The notes under the pieces are model-generated. The model was given only the letters and a program-made list of their open reading frames with translations, did not search any database and was not told where the DNA came from. A DNA stretch of 64,000 bases from Phanerodontia chrysosporium. Lineage: Eukaryota > Basidiomycota > Agaricomycetes > Polyporales > Phanerochaetaceae. Shown one piece after another: positions 49,315 to 59,597 of the stretch. The translations under genes were made by a program, and so were the position numbers. Position 1 is the stretch's first letter. Each line of letters opens with the position of its first letter. The stretch covers positions 992,001 to 1,056,000 of the forward strand of contig MJGA01000008.1 of the NCBI GenBank assembly GCA_001910725.1, written 5' to 3'.

Positions 49315-49801
49315 TTAATAGAAGTTGGAACCACCACCACTCTTCTTGCCGGCCTTCTTGGCCGCGGTGCGGGCGCGGGTGATCTGCTTCTTCCAGCCGA
49401 AGCACTGGCTGCAGGCTGCGCGTGCCGCGTGAGCAATCCGTCCAACGTGAGCAAGAGGATCAGTACGTACTGGTAGAGCTGTGCTTCTTGCACTGGTACA
49501 CGCCGTCCTTGTTCGGGGACGCCAAGGGAGCCTCGAGGCCCTCGCGATCGATGGGCTCAAACTGTGCATATATGCAGGTCAGGGCAGGGCAGCAGGCCAA
49601 ATGGCAGAAATCACGCACGCCAAAGAACGCATCGTTCTCTTCCCTCCCGTCGAAGGAACAGTCCCCGCACTAGGGAAGCGTTCGTCAAGCCAGGCACGAC
49701 GCTGATCGGGACGATCACGCAATACTCACAACCTCCTTGAGATGCGACTGGCAGAAGAGCGCATCATTGATCTCGACGGAGGTCGCGCTGGTGTCCGACA
49801 T
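49315..49801 (-). CDS. Small Cys/His-containing protein of unknown function (87 aa)
   Basis: Exons 49801-49730, 49561-49471 and 49415-49315 join in phase to 87 residues. N-terminal half MSDTSATSVEINDALFC then QSHLKEV; middle GVYQCKKHSSTTCSQCFGWK carrying four closely spaced Cys/His (C-KKH, C-x2-C); end strongly basic (RARTAAKKAGKKS). Cys/His spacing (C and H in the first exon, C..H..C..C later) fits a small zinc-binding fold. No secretion signal. Possibly a small nuclear or nucleic-acid-binding protein; no family recognised. Confidence 0.65.
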
Positions 49802-50419
49802 GGTCGACGGCGAGGGTGAGGGTGCTTGCAAGAGGTGCGAGAGTGGATGGGTGCGGGAGAGAGCGAGCTCGACTCCTGGGGTGCTTGGGAGATCCTGAAA
49901 CAGAGCTAGCAAGGGGTTATATAGGGTGTCGGAGTCGTTCCCATGTATGGCACGACCTGGGTCAGTCGGCTGCGACTCAATTGGGCACCTGACGTTCTGC
50001 GGGGGCAGATGACCCAAAGGGCCGCGCCCGCCACGTGAATTGGCACCCAGGCGTATCCGGCCGTTCTCTCGAGCACTTGCACACGACCACCCGTGCTGCG
50101 TATATATCCTACAGGCGGCGGGCATCACGACGCGTACACCAAGTCCATGGCCAACATAGCTGAGATCATCGACCCAAGTCCGAGGTGCAATCCCTCTCGT
50201 TCAGCCGACCATAACACAGAGCGAAGTCCGGTCCGACGCGCAGTATCCCCCTGACGTCGGTTGAGATCAAAGGTAGCCTTGAAGCTGCTGCAGTGGGACC
50301 TCCCCTTCCAAGACATGTGCACGGATACAGCGCCAGAATGGTCACAAGCTCTGGCAAAGACGTGAGTTTCTGATTGATTGCGCCAAACTGTGTATCGCTT
50401 TGCCACTTACCGCCTCCCC
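49802..50419. other. Intergenic region
   Basis: Tandem minus-strand genes flank this stretch: it is the promoter of the 87-aa gene and the 3' flank of the next. A TATATAGG-type string near 49915-49922 could serve the former. Confidence 0.4.
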
Positions 50420-51577
50420 TCAGTCGCTCTTCTGCCTTTGCAGGACGAGATGGCTGAACGACCCGCCGAACTCCAACGCCGCGCATGGACGACCCTCTGA
50501 TGTGATTCCACAGGGACCGTCCTCCACGAGCTTCCACGCTTGCCAGGGATACGCCCGCTCCCACGCCTCAATGTGAGTCCGTGCGACGAAGCTTTCGTAT
50601 GCAAACATGGGCTCGTGGCCACTGGCTAGCGGGCACGCGAGGCCCATGAAGGAGTCGGTGGGCGCGCGTTGTGTGATGACGAGTCTACGGGTGAAGGTGC
50701 GCACTTCAAGCCTGAATGTCCCTGCTTTGCTGTCGTGCTCAACCTGCATGAACGAAGGGAACGGCCAGATGGACATGGCGAACGGTGGGCGGAAGTCCCA
50801 GTGCAACCTCGACGAGCGATAGCCAACGAGATATGCCTCCACGCCCGGGAGCGCGGCGCCGCCCGCGAGACAGAGACTTTTCTTTGGTTCGGTGTCAGCG
50901 AAGGATTGGCTCCAAATCCAGCCCGGCGGGAACGAAGAGCCCCAGTTCTTCTCGACGTGGGACGTGCCGGAGCCAGATTGTGTACGCCCAGCGTGAGTGA
51001 AGGAATATGTTGCCTTGCTAGAGGTGCAGAAGACGTGCCAGTTGAGAGGCAGGAAGCGGGAGAGAACAGCGATGATGCCCATGGGGCCAGCAAGAGGAGT
51101 GACGTCTGACCAGGGTACGCGCTCTGTCACTTTGAGAGAGAGAGACAAGTCCGGGTCTGTAGTCTTGACAGCGTACTCGACGACATTATCATGCAGATTC
51201 ATGGTACCGACGCCTGGCATGTGCACGGTAAATGGCAGCTGCCCGTCTGGCTGCTTGGGGTGCGTCGTGATTTCGAGACGGTCAGGATAGAACTCGTGCT
51301 TGAATGCAGCGGAAGAAGAGCCAGTCGCAGGCGGTGTATACGAGACATGGACGAGGTTGGCGCGTTTCGGAGCGTGCTTAACCCAGCAGAAGATGACCGC
51401 GAGTGTCCCTCCGTCGTCGAGCTGGGTGCGGGAGTAGTAGCCTTCGAAGCGAGGGTAGGCGTGTGGGGCGAAATGGTCGCGGTTCAGCGCGGCTCTATAG
51501 AACCTGTGCCAGGTCTGGCGGGCGTGCGAGAGCAGAGACATGGTGACGGCAGAGAATGAGGAGCTCGAGCGCTGCAT
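50420..51577 (-). CDS. Tocopherol cyclase-like protein
   Basis: A single uninterrupted ORF of 385 residues (a second in-frame Met at residue 13 is possible). It shows the hallmark of the tocopherol cyclase-like fold: GVEKNWGSSFP-type motif (VEKNWGSSFPPGWIWSQSF at about 208-226), with YYSR at the N-terminus, LNWHVFCTSSKATYSF and PPFAMSIWPF. Plant VTE1 closes the chromanol ring of vitamin E. Fungi are not known to make tocopherol, so the substrate here must differ; a lipid-binding or prenyl-related cyclisation role is only inferred. No signal peptide. Intron-free, unlike nearly all neighbours. Confidence 0.8.
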   Translation of the reverse strand: MQRSSSSFSAVTMSLLSHARQTWHRFYRAALNRDHFAPHAYPRFEGYYSRTQLDDGGTLAVIFCWVKHAPKRANLVHVSYTPPATGSSSAAFKHEFYPDRLEITTHPKQPDGQLPFTVHMPGVGTMNLHDNVVEYAVKTTDPDLSLSLKVTERVPWSDVTPLAGPMGIIAVLSRFLPLNWHVFCTSSKATYSFTHAGRTQSGSGTSHVEKNWGSSFPPGWIWSQSFADTEPKKSLCLAGGAALPGVEAYLVGYRSSRLHWDFRPPFAMSIWPFPSFMQVEHDSKAGTFRLEVRTFTRRLVITQRAPTDSFMGLACPLASGHEPMFAYESFVARTHIEAWERAYPWQAWKLVEDGPCGITSEGRPCAALEFGGSFSHLVLQRQKSD

Positions 51578-52060
51578 GAGGCCGATGTCTGTTCACCTCG
51601 CCATCAGATTCAGAACGCCACGATCTCGGCGCCTGAGCTGCAAAGCGACTTGTTCTCCTGCCGCCATCATCCGCGACGACCAGCGGAATGCCCGACTTAC
51701 ACGCGACTGCGATTCTGCACAGAGCATGCTGAGCGTATGATTATTCAGGAGATAGGTGCGAACTTTGCGATGCCCACAAGGAGCTGTCAAAGCGCTGACA
51801 TGTCGAACAGGCTCGAGCGACATGTATCCACCTTCCATCATCCTCACCCCTCAAAGTGCGACGTTCTATCTGTGGTACTCTGTAGCGTTGCAGATGGACC
51901 TCCGCACATGTGGTGGACAGACCACCTGCAAGCACGGGGAATTCTCCCAAATGTGTGTGGCGCCATACGCTGGCAGAAGCGCTAAGAAGGTCCATGAAGG
52001 GGTATATATATGCCCTACCTTTCAACCTTTTCGTTAGCTCTTTGTTCGTTCGGACGCAGC
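51578..52060. promoter_or_regulatory. Divergent promoter with TATA box
   Basis: Separates the cyclase-like gene (-) and the secreted-protein gene (+). TATATATA at 52003-52010 lies about 51-58 bp before the plus-strand start. Confidence 0.55.
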
Positions 52061-52975
52061 ATGATGCGCGGGGTATCTGCTTTTGTGTCCCTTTTCATCG
52101 TCTTGGCTTCTACGATTGAAGTCCAGGCGATCAACGAGTACCCTACAATAGGTACGTTTGAAGTTCCAATATACAGAAATCTTTACTGAAGATTACACCC
52201 GTTATGTGTAGCAAATGCCCCAAAACCTTCCGCATGTGGGAATAGCGGGGTCGTTCCTGCTGGCGGCTGGCTCGCTAACAAACCCTGCGGATATGTGATG
52301 GGTACGCACCCCTCCTGAGCTTCGCGTTTGGCCTTATCTCATAAGATGTTGTAGGTACAGCAAGTGCTGGTCAGCACTTCGATGTAGAGAGCACATCCTC
52401 TGCTGGGTTTCACTTTGGTCGCTACCGCGGTAGCAGCAATTGGTGCACGTGGATCTTACCTTCGGTGCGAAGAGTTCTGTTTGCCGGGAGGCCCTTACTC
52501 AACCATTTACTAGGCACTGGATACTTCACATCCTGTCTCGGTATCTTCTTCATGCTCCACTACAACCCAGTCGAATCTGTGCAATCGGCAGGCATTCGGT
52601 GTCGACTTCGACGCTCCGCCTCACGTAGGAGATGGAGCTATCATCATTCCTCTGAATTTATCCGGATGTACCGGATACTACAACTACTTTGTTGTACGTT
52701 CGCATTGCATTGCTGCCGTTTGCTGAGCTGATCATGTCTTGTCATCTCAGGATACCAACTTCGTCACTGGAGCCTTCCAAGACCCCGTGCCCTTCGCTCT
52801 GCCAGCTAGCGGCGGAGGCTACCGTTACAGCTCGCGGGATCGTGTTGCAAGTATGGTTCGCGCCCCCATTGCTGCGTACGGCGGAGAGACTGTGTGGTTC
52901 TGGGTGCCGAGGTCGTGTATTGCCGGCCAGCTGGCTGGCCATACCTTAGATAACTCCGGCGGCGACAGTTGCTGA
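52061..52975 (+). CDS. Secreted Cys-containing protein of unknown function (231 aa)
   Basis: Exons 52061-52151, 52212-52301, 52355-52464, 52514-52693 and 52751-52975 join in phase to 231 residues. Clear signal peptide (MMRGVSAFVSLFIVLAS, cleavage near IEVQA). The mature part contains pairs of cysteines (SACGNSG, NKPCGYV, NWCTWI, SSSCSTT, NLCNRQ, SGCTGYY, PRSCIAG, GDSC), eight in all, and many aromatic/Gly residues (FHFGRYRGSSNW, GGGYRYSSRD). Likely an extracellular beta-rich domain with four disulfides. No catalytic motif recognised; carbohydrate-associated or effector-like functions are possible. Confidence 0.75.
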
Positions 52976-53379
52976 GCAGAGTCCCGATAATCCTTCCCAT
53001 ATGCCGAGGATTCGGGTCACGTACGTACAGTCAGAGGCCTTCTCCGGTCTGCCAAACGTGCAGGTATTATGGGCGCCACCGGTCAGCGTGCATACGTGAG
53101 AGCCATGCGTGTTGTCGAGTTTCGCTGTACCCTTTTGTCCCACTCACGGAGGCTTGCACTATACATCACGCAAACGCGACGTATCATGTTACAATACTGT
53201 GCTATCACGGAGAGCGTCCATACCACTTTCCAGGGGCAACTCCGTCAGCGGCGCGACGGCGATCGGCCGTGCTTATCAGAGTTGCGGCTGATACGCCTTC
53301 TCGCGTACGCCCATCTCACGCGCCATAGCGAAGTCGTAATCCCGCACTGCATGGGGTCCCTTATACCCAGACCACGACC
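52976..53379. other. Intergenic region, promoter of the MFS gene
   Basis: No gene or clear motif seen. Confidence 0.4.
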
Positions 53380-55568
53380 ATGTCCCGGCCCAACGACGAA
53401 GAGGCTCCCCTGCTCGGCGAGCAGCAGGCAGTGGCCTATGGGACGAACGGCGAGCTGGCGCAGGCGGACGAGCCCGTCATCCATGCGGCCCTTGCGGATA
53501 GCACAGACACTGCGGACGGGAAGGTGCATCGCAAGTCACCGTTGACTGTGGTACGTCCCCAGAAACCTGAATGCTGTGGATATCTAGAGCTGAGGAAGCT
53601 GGCAGATTGTCCCTATGTCTATTGGCATATTCCTGGCTGCCATGGACGGCACAATCATTGCAGCTTCGTACGCTAGGATCGGGAGTGACCTGAACCACCT
53701 GCAGAACACGAGCTGGATCGCAACGGGGTATATGCTCATGTTGACGAGCTTCCAGTGCGTCATACCGCTCTTGCAGGCCTCTGTCAGGTACTGACCCCTC
53801 ACCCCTCACCAGACCGCTGTACGGCAAGGTGAGCTTCGGAATGCGCGCGTCCTGGGACTTCGCTGAAGGGACATGTCGCTAGCTGAGTGACATTTTCGGA
53901 AGGCGGAGCTGCCTCATCTTCTCCTACACGGTCTTCGCCCTCGGCTGCCTGTTTTGCGGGTTGGCTCGTAACATGACCGAGCTCATCGCGGCGCGAGCTT
54001 TGGCGGGAATTGGCGGAGGTGGAATGTCGACGTGAGTAGAATGCTCAGTGCAGAGAAGTAGCGTCTCATGAGGATATTACAGAGTGGCATCGATTGTCAT
54101 GTCGGACGTCGTGCCCCTGCGGGAGCGTGGAACATGGCAAGGTGATTGCGACTCAGTCCATCCCACCTCCAATACACTGTTAACACCTTGAACTAATCGT
54201 TAGGCGTCGCAAACATGGTCTTTGCTACCGGGCAAGCGGTCGGCGCACCTCTGGGCGGATACCTCGCTGACACTATCGGGTGGAGATGGTATGTTTCCGG
54301 CGGCGGCCGGCGGACGTGAGATCGAACTGACCCGAGTACAGGTCATTCATCCTGCAAGTGCCCCTTGCCATTGCCGCCATCATCTCCGTATCTCTGGCAC
54401 TGAAGCTCCCGAAGCGCGAAGCGGAGCACTTCCTCGCCAAGCTGAAGCGCATTGACTTTGCCGGTGCCATCATCCTCGTCTCCGGCGTGTTCTGCCTGCT
54501 GCTTGGCCTGGACAGAGGTGGCAACGTCTCGTGGAACGACAGCATCACAATTGGCTGTCTGTCCGCATTCGCGGTCCTGTTTCTGCTGTTCGTCTTCGTC
54601 GAGATGAAGGTCGCATCCGAGCCCTTCGCACCAAAGCGATCGTTGCAAGTCCCGCGCTCGTCGCCAGTTACTTTGCGAACTTCTTCGCCGCGGGTACTGG
54701 CCTCACTCTCTCCTTCATGGTCACGTTGTACTTCCAGGCAGTGCAGGGCAAGACCGCAAGTCAGTCGGGCATCGTTCTACTGCCAGCAATCCTCGCGGGT
54801 GTAATGGGTAGCCTCGTTGGCGGTCTCATCATGCAAGCAACGGGAAAGTATTATTGGCTGACCTTTGGCGTGTTTGCTATCATGGTGTTGGGGCAAGCTC
54901 TGGTACCCGGATTCTCAGGCGTATGGATTTATTCCTACGCCGGCATTATGATTGGCAAGTGCACTAGTGTGACCGAGGCCTCGTTATCTAATACGGGAAT
55001 CTCCAGGTCTTTCTCTGAGCTCCTTTGGCGTCGGTGAGTCACTGATACTGCACCGTCGGCCTCGATCGATATATTGACAATCATGCCAGGCGCTGGTATC
55101 ACGACGACCTTAATCTCTCTCATTGCCAATGCCGGTCCCGAAAATCAAGCTGTTGCTACTGCAGGTGCGATCACCCTAGTCTCGGCGGGAGCTACACTTC
55201 GCTCACGATTGGACTCGCCGCAGTCTCCTACCTATTCCGTTCGCTGGGGACAGTAGTGTGGCTCTCGGTGTCCACCACCCTCATGCAGGATTCGCTCCGT
55301 CATTACTTACGTGAGCGGCTGTCTGGCGAGAACGTCGACGAGGTAAGTGTTCTCTGCACCACATGAGTGACGTTGACGTCGTGCTAAGATCATCAGGCGC
55401 GTCCGCGAGTCTCTCGAATACATTGGAGAGCTGGAGCCAACAGTGCGGGCGAAAGTCATCGCGTCTTACGCAGACGCGTTGCACATCGCGATGTGGTTCA
55501 CCTGTGCGATAACCATTTGCGCTCTGCTGTCATCTTGTTTCATCAAGGAGAAGCCCTTGACGAAGTAA
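53380..55568 (+). CDS. MFS transporter, DHA2/14-TM type (vacuolar basic amino acid transporter-like), two missing bases
   Basis: Exons 53380-53550, 53606-53754, 53813-53828, 53883-54031, 54083-54141, 54204-54288, 54342-54954, 55007-55033, 55090-55342 and 55389-55568; 567 residues after adding two bases. Acidic N-terminus with a dileucine sorting motif EEAPLLGEQ, as in vacuolar VBA-type carriers. MFS signatures: FLAAMDGTIIAASYARIGSD, WIATGYMLML, LYGKLSDIFGRR (motif A), RALAGIGGGGMST and GQAVGAPLGGYLAD (motif C). The third exon is only 16 nt. The 54955-55006 intron is GC-AG (G|GCAAGT). Missing bases near 54641 (PKR to VASPALVASYF) and 55196 (GATL to TIGLAAVSYLF). Substrate inferred only by family. 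Confidence 0.88.
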
Positions 55569-56279
55569 ATTTGGCCATGCACGCAAGAGCTTCACGCCCA
55601 TGGTCTTACCTTCTCCCTGGATTTAGTACCCTTGAGGAAGCTGTTAGCTACGCCGACCCAAAAACAATTTCCATCATCGCCACTTAGCTGGGCGCGACAT
55701 GAGCCACATCGGTGTCTACAGGTGTGTATGGTCGCCTGTTCTATACACCTGTCACATATAGCTTTATGGTTGCGACGACAACGCTCAGTACATAGCTGAA
55801 GCAGAGGAAAACAATACTTGCCCTATCGCAGTGAGCGAGCGAGCGCTCTCAGGCACGCGAAGCCGGAACTGATGACACAGGATTGACGCGTCGATGACTC
55901 GTTAGTGACCTTGTACTCGTTTTATTGAGACTGCATTTTAGACGAATACTCTCTCCGATGTGAGTCTGTGTACGTCTATGTACGCGTGCTGTGAAACTAA
56001 TACGACCGTGTTGCACGACTAGTAGATGACTCAGCGCTTCCGACGAGTCCATGCAGACGGCCCGGCCGCAGATAACCAGCCCGAATGTTCGTGAATGGCG
56101 AGAAATCGCGGAACAGGAACAGGCGGTGTTGACAGGCTGTCAGATATGCTCGAGCGTCATGAATCGCACGACCGATATTAACATTGACAGGACATCGTTC
56201 ACGAGGTGGGCCAAATGCGTGAGACAAGAATGGCCGCCTCGAGGCGGAAGGCAATGCATCATATAAGACTGAGACTCCG
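55569..56279. other. Intergenic region
   Basis: No supported gene; upstream part of the pseudokinase gene lies at its right end. Confidence 0.4.
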
Positions 56280-56333
56280 ATGCTATGGCCACGAACCACA
56301 CAACCAGCTCCCTCGAGGCCCCGACGAGTGAGA

Positions 56334-58667
56334 ATGGTCTTCGGGACATTTCTCACTTCTCGCGGCGCTGTCGCTGCTGTGGACACCGCGGTTGCACTGA
56401 GCAGCCTGTCGCCGATTCCAGCTGTCTCCGTCATACCGGGAATTCTGCAAGAAATCCAAAAGGTTGTACAAGACGCGAAGAATAACAAAGTGCGTGGTCT
56501 TGCCTGCTATGTTTGAACGCCATAAGTTGATGTCGAGGACGAGGACGCATGCCGACGGTTGGCTGAAAAGTGCTCAGCCTACGCTGATATGTTCATGAAG
56601 CACGTCGAAGACATCAGTGGCACTGCCATGCATTCACCGGTAGTCGATGCTGAAAGGTGTGTGCTGTATGTCATTTACTCCGCTGTGCTCACATGTAGAA
56701 CGCAAAGGCTTCTCACAACGGCAAAGCAGAAGATGCAAACGTACAGTGCTTGGGGTTTCTGGCGGACTCTATGTATGATCAACACACTTCTTCACCTCCC
56801 TCTCTCGCTGATTATTCACAGTCCACGGCGATAAAATGGAGGACGAGTTCAGACGATGCTCAGAGGACCTCGATCGTGCAATGGCGGACTTTTCGGTGAG
56901 TTGCACACATTCATGCACACTGCCACCATGCTGATCACCTTCCTAGGTCACTAGCTTCGTCCAGATATATGTGAAGCTGGATGATATGGCTGATAGTCTT
57001 GGCGGAGAGCTGTCCGAGGTCCGTAAAAGTTTCGCTGAGGTCCTGAAGCGGACAGGGCCATCGCTGCAGCCTATGTCGCGCGATGAGGCGATCGACTACA
57101 TGCAAAAAGCGAAAACGGTGGATAGCTTTCCTGTTTCAGTGCAGTGTATGCGGACTGAATGCCGTCTTGTAGATGCTAGGAACACTTGGTGACCTCTCTG
57201 ATGAGAATGATTCGCAGCTGCAAGTCGCCGGAGTACATGTCAACCGCACACAGTTCAACGTCATTGTCAACCAGATCGCTCAGTCCCTCCTCGAAGTACA
57301 GCGGCAAACCCTGATTGCGCACAAAATTACAGTTCTTGAAGACAAAGTTAGGCTTGTGTCCGATCGCCCCGTTTCCAGCGATTCACGCTACACCGACGTA
57401 TATCGTGGATTGTACATGATTAAGCAGAAGGTGCGCTCGATTTTTTTCAACGTTCCCTCCTCGTATGATACCACGTTGAATAGGTGGCAGTAAGATGTTT
57501 CCGCGACAAGACAGACGCAGACAAGGCTGTCACGGTGCGCCGTCCTGCATGCGAGTTTACGTATGGGATCAGCTCTAAGTAGTGAGATACACGACAGCGT
57601 CTCAAAAAGGAAGCAACAACATGGTCGCAACTGAACCACCCCAACGTTCAACCACTCATAGGCATCATGGAAGTGACTATTGGCAGCCTTCCGCGCGCCG
57701 CCCTGGTATGCGCATAAGCTCACCCAATCATCACGACGCTTGCTAATTCTGCTCGAAGGTGTCACCGTGGCACGAACATGGCAATATTACAGAGTAAGTC
57801 CGGTCTTTTTTGTGGTATATTAATGCCGCTGAGACGGGTGAAGGTACACCAGGAGGGATCCAACATACAACAAATTCAATCTTGTATGTGTGGTCTCGTG
57901 GAGGCAAATATATTACCATACACTAGCAGCTGACAGATAATAGCTCGCGTCCGCAGCAGCAGGATTGGCATATCTTCACGGTCGGCGAGTGTTTCATGGT
58001 AACAGTACGTCCTTACATATCCGCCAGGAGATCTCATGCTAACTAGCATCGCAGTCAAAGGGGTATGTCGAACGGTTCAATCTCCCCCACGTCTAAGCTA
58101 ACGTCATATGTCCTTGCTCCTCTAGACCAATGTTCTCATTACTTCTGAGGTGAGCTGATTGCATGTGTGTGAAACACGCTCTCACGTAAGACCTGCTAGT
58201 ATGAAGCAGTCATCTCGGATTTCCACATGTCCAAGATTGCGACCGAACTTACTCGAGACACATCAGCCATCCTTTCAGTGACTCGAGATACTAGTCCTCG
58301 GTGGATGGCACCGGAGCTCTTTGATCCTGCAGAAAATCCAAAGACCCCCGGCGAGCCATATCGTCCAGATGACAAAACCGATGTGTGGTCTTTCGGTATG
58401 GTGATCCTAGAGGTCCTGACTGGCAAACAGCCATGGGAAGAGTGCAGAAATCCCCACTCGATCCCAGTTTCCCTTATACAGGGAAGAAGACCACGCCGCC
58501 CAGATAACGTATGGATCACGGATGATGTATGGGATCTCCTCCAGCAGTGCTGGCGGCCAGGGCGCGAGAGAGAACTTCGTCCAGATATGACAGCACTGCG
58601 AGAACATTTGCTCCGGGCTAGTGCCGCACACGAAACACGCTATCCACCTACCATAATCAAGATATAG
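56334..58667 (+). CDS. MLKL-like helical-bundle protein with TKL-type pseudokinase domain
   Basis: About 14 exons: 56334-56489, 56538-56656, 56699-56772, 56822-56895, 56947-57117, 57173-57430, 57484-57534, 57610-57705, 57760-57794, 57844-57883, 57944-58004, 58055-58062, 58126-58149 and about 58207-58667; roughly 540 residues (in-frame ATG also at 56280). N-terminal part SLSPIPAVSVIPGILQEIQK, then NK..DACRRLAEKCSAYADM, resembles the four-helix MLKL_NTD-type domains seen in many Agaricomycetes. The C-terminal kinase-fold domain shows VAVRCF (VAVK lysine is Arg, 57484-57501), EATTWSQLNHPN, LVSPWHEHGNIT, GLAYLHGRRVFHGNIKGTN (HxD is HGN), ISDFHMSK (DFG is DFH) and intact SPRWMAPELFDP, DVWSFGMVILEVLTGKQPW. 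It is probably catalytically dead and acts as a switch. The junction into the last exon is one base out. Confidence 0.75.
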
Positions 58668-58912
58668 TCATTGTCGTCCGTGTTATCGCTTGTAGCCATC
58701 GTAGTCGCAAACCCCATAGAGGCCCACAAACCTAGATAACTTCCATATTCGATGTAGCATGCATATTTGATCCCATCAAAGCCATCCCCGATCGTCTCTG
58801 AATTTCTCGAGCTCCGAGCTTTGGCAAAGTGCGCAATGTCATGTCTCGCTGAACCACACATACAGCCCTTTGTCCGTCTAAGCATCTTCGCACTTGTAAA
58901 ATAATCGGGAGT

Positions 58913-59495
58913 ATGGCCGCTTCATTGAAGATCGAACCGAAAGAGGCTACGATCCCAGCACCGGCGAAGCCCAAGGTCGATGAGGGCGAACGCAAAAAGG
59001 CTCTGGAAGTCATCTCAAAATTCCGGCAGGCAACCGCATGGCAGGTTCACCGCTGGCCCCTCGAGAAGAGAACAATAGACCGCAAGACGAAAATCCATCT
59101 TCCCCGGTCGTATCTGCCACAGCCGGAGAAGACGTGGAGACCGTTTGGCCTGGCTCTGACCTCAACCAAGTCGTGCACCAGCACTACATCCAGCCGCTAG
59201 ACGCAGATTCGGAAGGCTTCCCCGAGAGTGCTAACTTTGTGGCGCCGGATGCCGTCATGGTCAAAAGGTACGTTCAGGTTATTGTCGAGAGACCGGGTGC
59301 TAACACAGACATGTCGTTAGGCATGAGTACCTCGGTCCAGATCCGCGGATAGCTGGATATCATTTTGACGTCGACGGGGAGGTCCATGTCAAGTGGTGGG
59401 ATAGCTTTCTTGGAGATCTGTGGATGGATAAGGGCAAGTGGAATTGGGACGTGAAGATGACGGAGGATGGCAAGTGGGTAGAAATAGACGACTGA
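58913..59495 (+). CDS. Small protein of unknown function (176 aa), one missing base
   Basis: Exons 58913-59267 and 59321-59495; 176 residues after adding one base near 59035 (before MAGSPLAPREEN). Starts MAASLKIEPKEATIPAPAKP, charged and helical, followed by a disordered Pro/Glu stretch. It ends in a compact aromatic block: GYHFDVDGEVHVKWWDSF and KGKWNWDVKMTEDGKWVEID, which looks like a small beta domain. No secretion signal. Family unknown. It starts 245 bp after the pseudokinase stop, in the same direction. Confidence 0.55.
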
Positions 59496-59597
59496 GACAC
59501 CAGCAAAGGCACGCACATGCATCCATAACATACCGTACTCCCTTGGATATTCTGGCACTGTTGCATAATCACAAGTATTGCACGCACACATGTATTT

